From an uncultured Collinsella sp. (GTDB lineage: Bacteria; Actinomycetota; Coriobacteriia; Coriobacteriales; Coriobacteriaceae), in the NCBI GenBank assembly GCA_902494465.1, contig CABUTH010000116.1:1-6000 (forward strand): a DNA stretch of 6,000 bases, read 5' to 3'. The number at the start of each line of letters is the position of its first letter. Positions within the stretch are counted from its first letter, which is position 1. Made by a program: the position numbers and the translations under genes. Under the pieces are notes generated by a model, which saw only the letters and a list, made by a program, of their open reading frames with translations, was not told the DNA's origin and made no database searches. This document shows positions 5,046 through 6,000 of the stretch, one piece after another.

Positions 5046-6000
5046 CAGAACCTCCCCAATGCTTTTGGTACAGGCGAACCACCATACGTTCAAACGCACT
5101 GCGCGGCTCACCGCCCACGCGCTTGTCCTCGTAGCGTTGCTCAACACGGTCGAGCACCCGACCAAGTTCGGTAAACCAGCCCGTTTTGTCAGTAGCCACA
5201 ATGGGCTGCTGGCTCAGGATACGATACGGCAAGTTGGCGGTATAGGTATCGAGCCGCAGCAGCGCCACGATAAAAAACACCGCTGCACCCAACAAAAAGC
5301 CAAAGCCGTAAAACTGCTGCGGCAAGAGCAGAGAAACGGCAGTCGCCAGCCCGGCCACACCGGCAAACAGTCCCGAAGCCAGCACGGCCCCCTTGTAGTC
5401 GGTAAAGTACAGCAAGATCAGCAGGATCGTGTTGCCCACGGCATACAGGCCATAGCCCACGCATAACGTGCGGAAATACCCGTGCATCAGGTTGTTAAAG
5501 CCCAACGGTAGGGCCGACAGCACCGTGGTCTCGAGCGAGATGACCGCCGCCGTCACAAACAGTTGCTTGAGCGCACAAAAACGCAGTTCTCGGTTGAGCG
5601 TGGCAAGCATTTCCTCCTCGGCCACCACAATGTCGCCCACCACGCCACCGTCGTTGAACAGGCTGTAGTAGTCGCGGTAGCGCGGATAAAAGTTGACCTC
5701 GACCGAGACCACAAAGTTGACGGACGTGACCAGGATCGTCAAAAACGCGATGAGCGCCGGCACATCGTGGTAGGGCGCACCATAAAACAAGCCCTTGACC
5801 TGCACACCAATGGGACCGGCCCATATTATCACCAAGTGCGCAAAGAGGCCCAGGTTGGTAAACAAGCCCGTGAGCGCCAACGGCAGAAATTGGTCGAGCC
5901 ACCGTAAATAGAGCCAGGGGCTGCGATCGCTCTGCGGAAAATACCGGTACAGCAGCACCACGTCCCAGGCGAGCATCACACCGTAGCCCAGGGCGATCGA
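5035..6000 (-). CDS. pelG: PelG-like exopolysaccharide export membrane protein, C-terminal part
   Basis: The last 321 residues are visible; the gene is open to the window edge and its start lies outside. PelG is the polytopic inner-membrane component of Pel polysaccharide systems, thought to move the polymer across the membrane with the PelF glycosyltransferase. Counting from the window edge, hydrophobic segments lie at about 1-18, 37-60, 80-99, 142-168, 176-200, 205-226 and 232-249. Between them are family-type stretches: GLFTNLGLFAHLVIIW (45-60), VEVNFYPRYRDYYSLFNDGG (100-119) and EEEMLATLNREL (128-139). The C-terminal 65 residues are soluble and charged. Full PelG proteins have about 450-480 residues, so roughly 140 are missing. 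The TAA stop at 5035-5037 lies inside the start of the CotH gene (11 bp overlap), which points to one transcript. Other pel genes (pelF, pelD/E-type) would be expected just beyond position 6000. The weaker alternative is another MATE-like polysaccharide flippase. Confidence 0.85.
   Translation of the reverse strand, partial: SIALGYGVMLAWDVVLLYRYFPQSDRSPWLYLRWLDQFLPLALTGLFTNLGLFAHLVIIWAGPIGVQVKGLFYGAPYHDVPALIAFLTILVTSVNFVVSVEVNFYPRYRDYYSLFNDGGVVGDIVVAEEEMLATLNRELRFCALKQLFVTAAVISLETTVLSALPLGFNNLMHGYFRTLCVGYGLYAVGNTILLILLYFTDYKGAVLASGLFAGVAGLATAVSLLLPQQFYGFGFLLGAAVFFIVALLRLDTYTANLPYRILSQQPIVATDKTGWFTELGRVLDRVEQRYEDKRVGGEPRSAFERMVVRLYQKHWGGSDDR
5051..5055 (-). promoter_or_regulatory. Ribosome binding site of the CotH-family gene, inside pelG
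   Basis: GGAGG with a 5-base gap to the ATG at 5045, contained in the last codons of pelG (in the His-Trp-Gly-Gly region). It selects 5045 as the start, although the same frame extends further upstream. Confidence 0.75.

Noticed and set aside
4140..5174. A 344-codon open frame on the plus strand opposite the CotH gene
   Set aside because: No motif or ribosome site; fully antisense to a well-supported gene.
5046..5201. A longer N-terminus for the CotH-family protein, starting at 5201
   Set aside because: It would overlap pelG by more than 150 bp and bury the lipoprotein signal peptide, whereas the start at 5045 has a strong ribosome site.

Overview
The window looks like chromosomal DNA of a GC-rich, low-complexity-poor Gram-positive gut actinobacterium, most likely a Collinsella-type Coriobacteriia. 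That is an inference from composition, codon use, strong GGAGG ribosome binding sites, and the pairing of a PTS sucrose locus with a Pel-type surface glycan locus. No rRNA or other marker gene is present to prove it. Every gene I can support lies on the minus strand, so the genes read from high to low coordinates.

Right part (6000 to 1829): four tightly packed genes, probably one operon. They are the 3' part of a PelG-like polytopic exopolysaccharide transporter, a CotH-kinase-family lipoprotein, a VTC-domain (polyphosphate polymerase-like) protein, and a DUF4956 membrane protein. PelG and CotH overlap by 11 bp, and CotH and VTC by 14 bp. The VTC reading frame is cut by an in-frame amber codon at 2636-2638. 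The same frame then continues open for 45 codons with recognisable family sequence and ends 3 bp before the DUF4956 start. The VTC gene therefore appears to have lost its conserved C-terminus by a single base change, or the base is a sequencing error. Together the set suggests a cell-surface system in which a glycan or surface protein is exported and phosphorylated or decorated with polyphosphate. The function of the whole set is inference.

Middle (1828 to 1590): about 240 bp without a gene. It holds a 10-bp-stem hairpin directly behind the DUF4956 stop codon, a long imperfect palindrome of about 106 bp built from at least six matched arm segments, and then the promoter of the next gene.

Left part (1589 to 1): a LacI-family repressor gene (ScrR-like), followed by the 5' part of a sucrose-type PTS EIIBC gene (scrA) that runs off the window. 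Three perfect matches to the palindrome TGNAANCGNTTNCA occur. Two lie in front of scrA and one sits on the predicted repressor promoter and transcript start. This describes a self-regulated sucrose uptake unit: the repressor would control both its own transcription and that of the permease it precedes.
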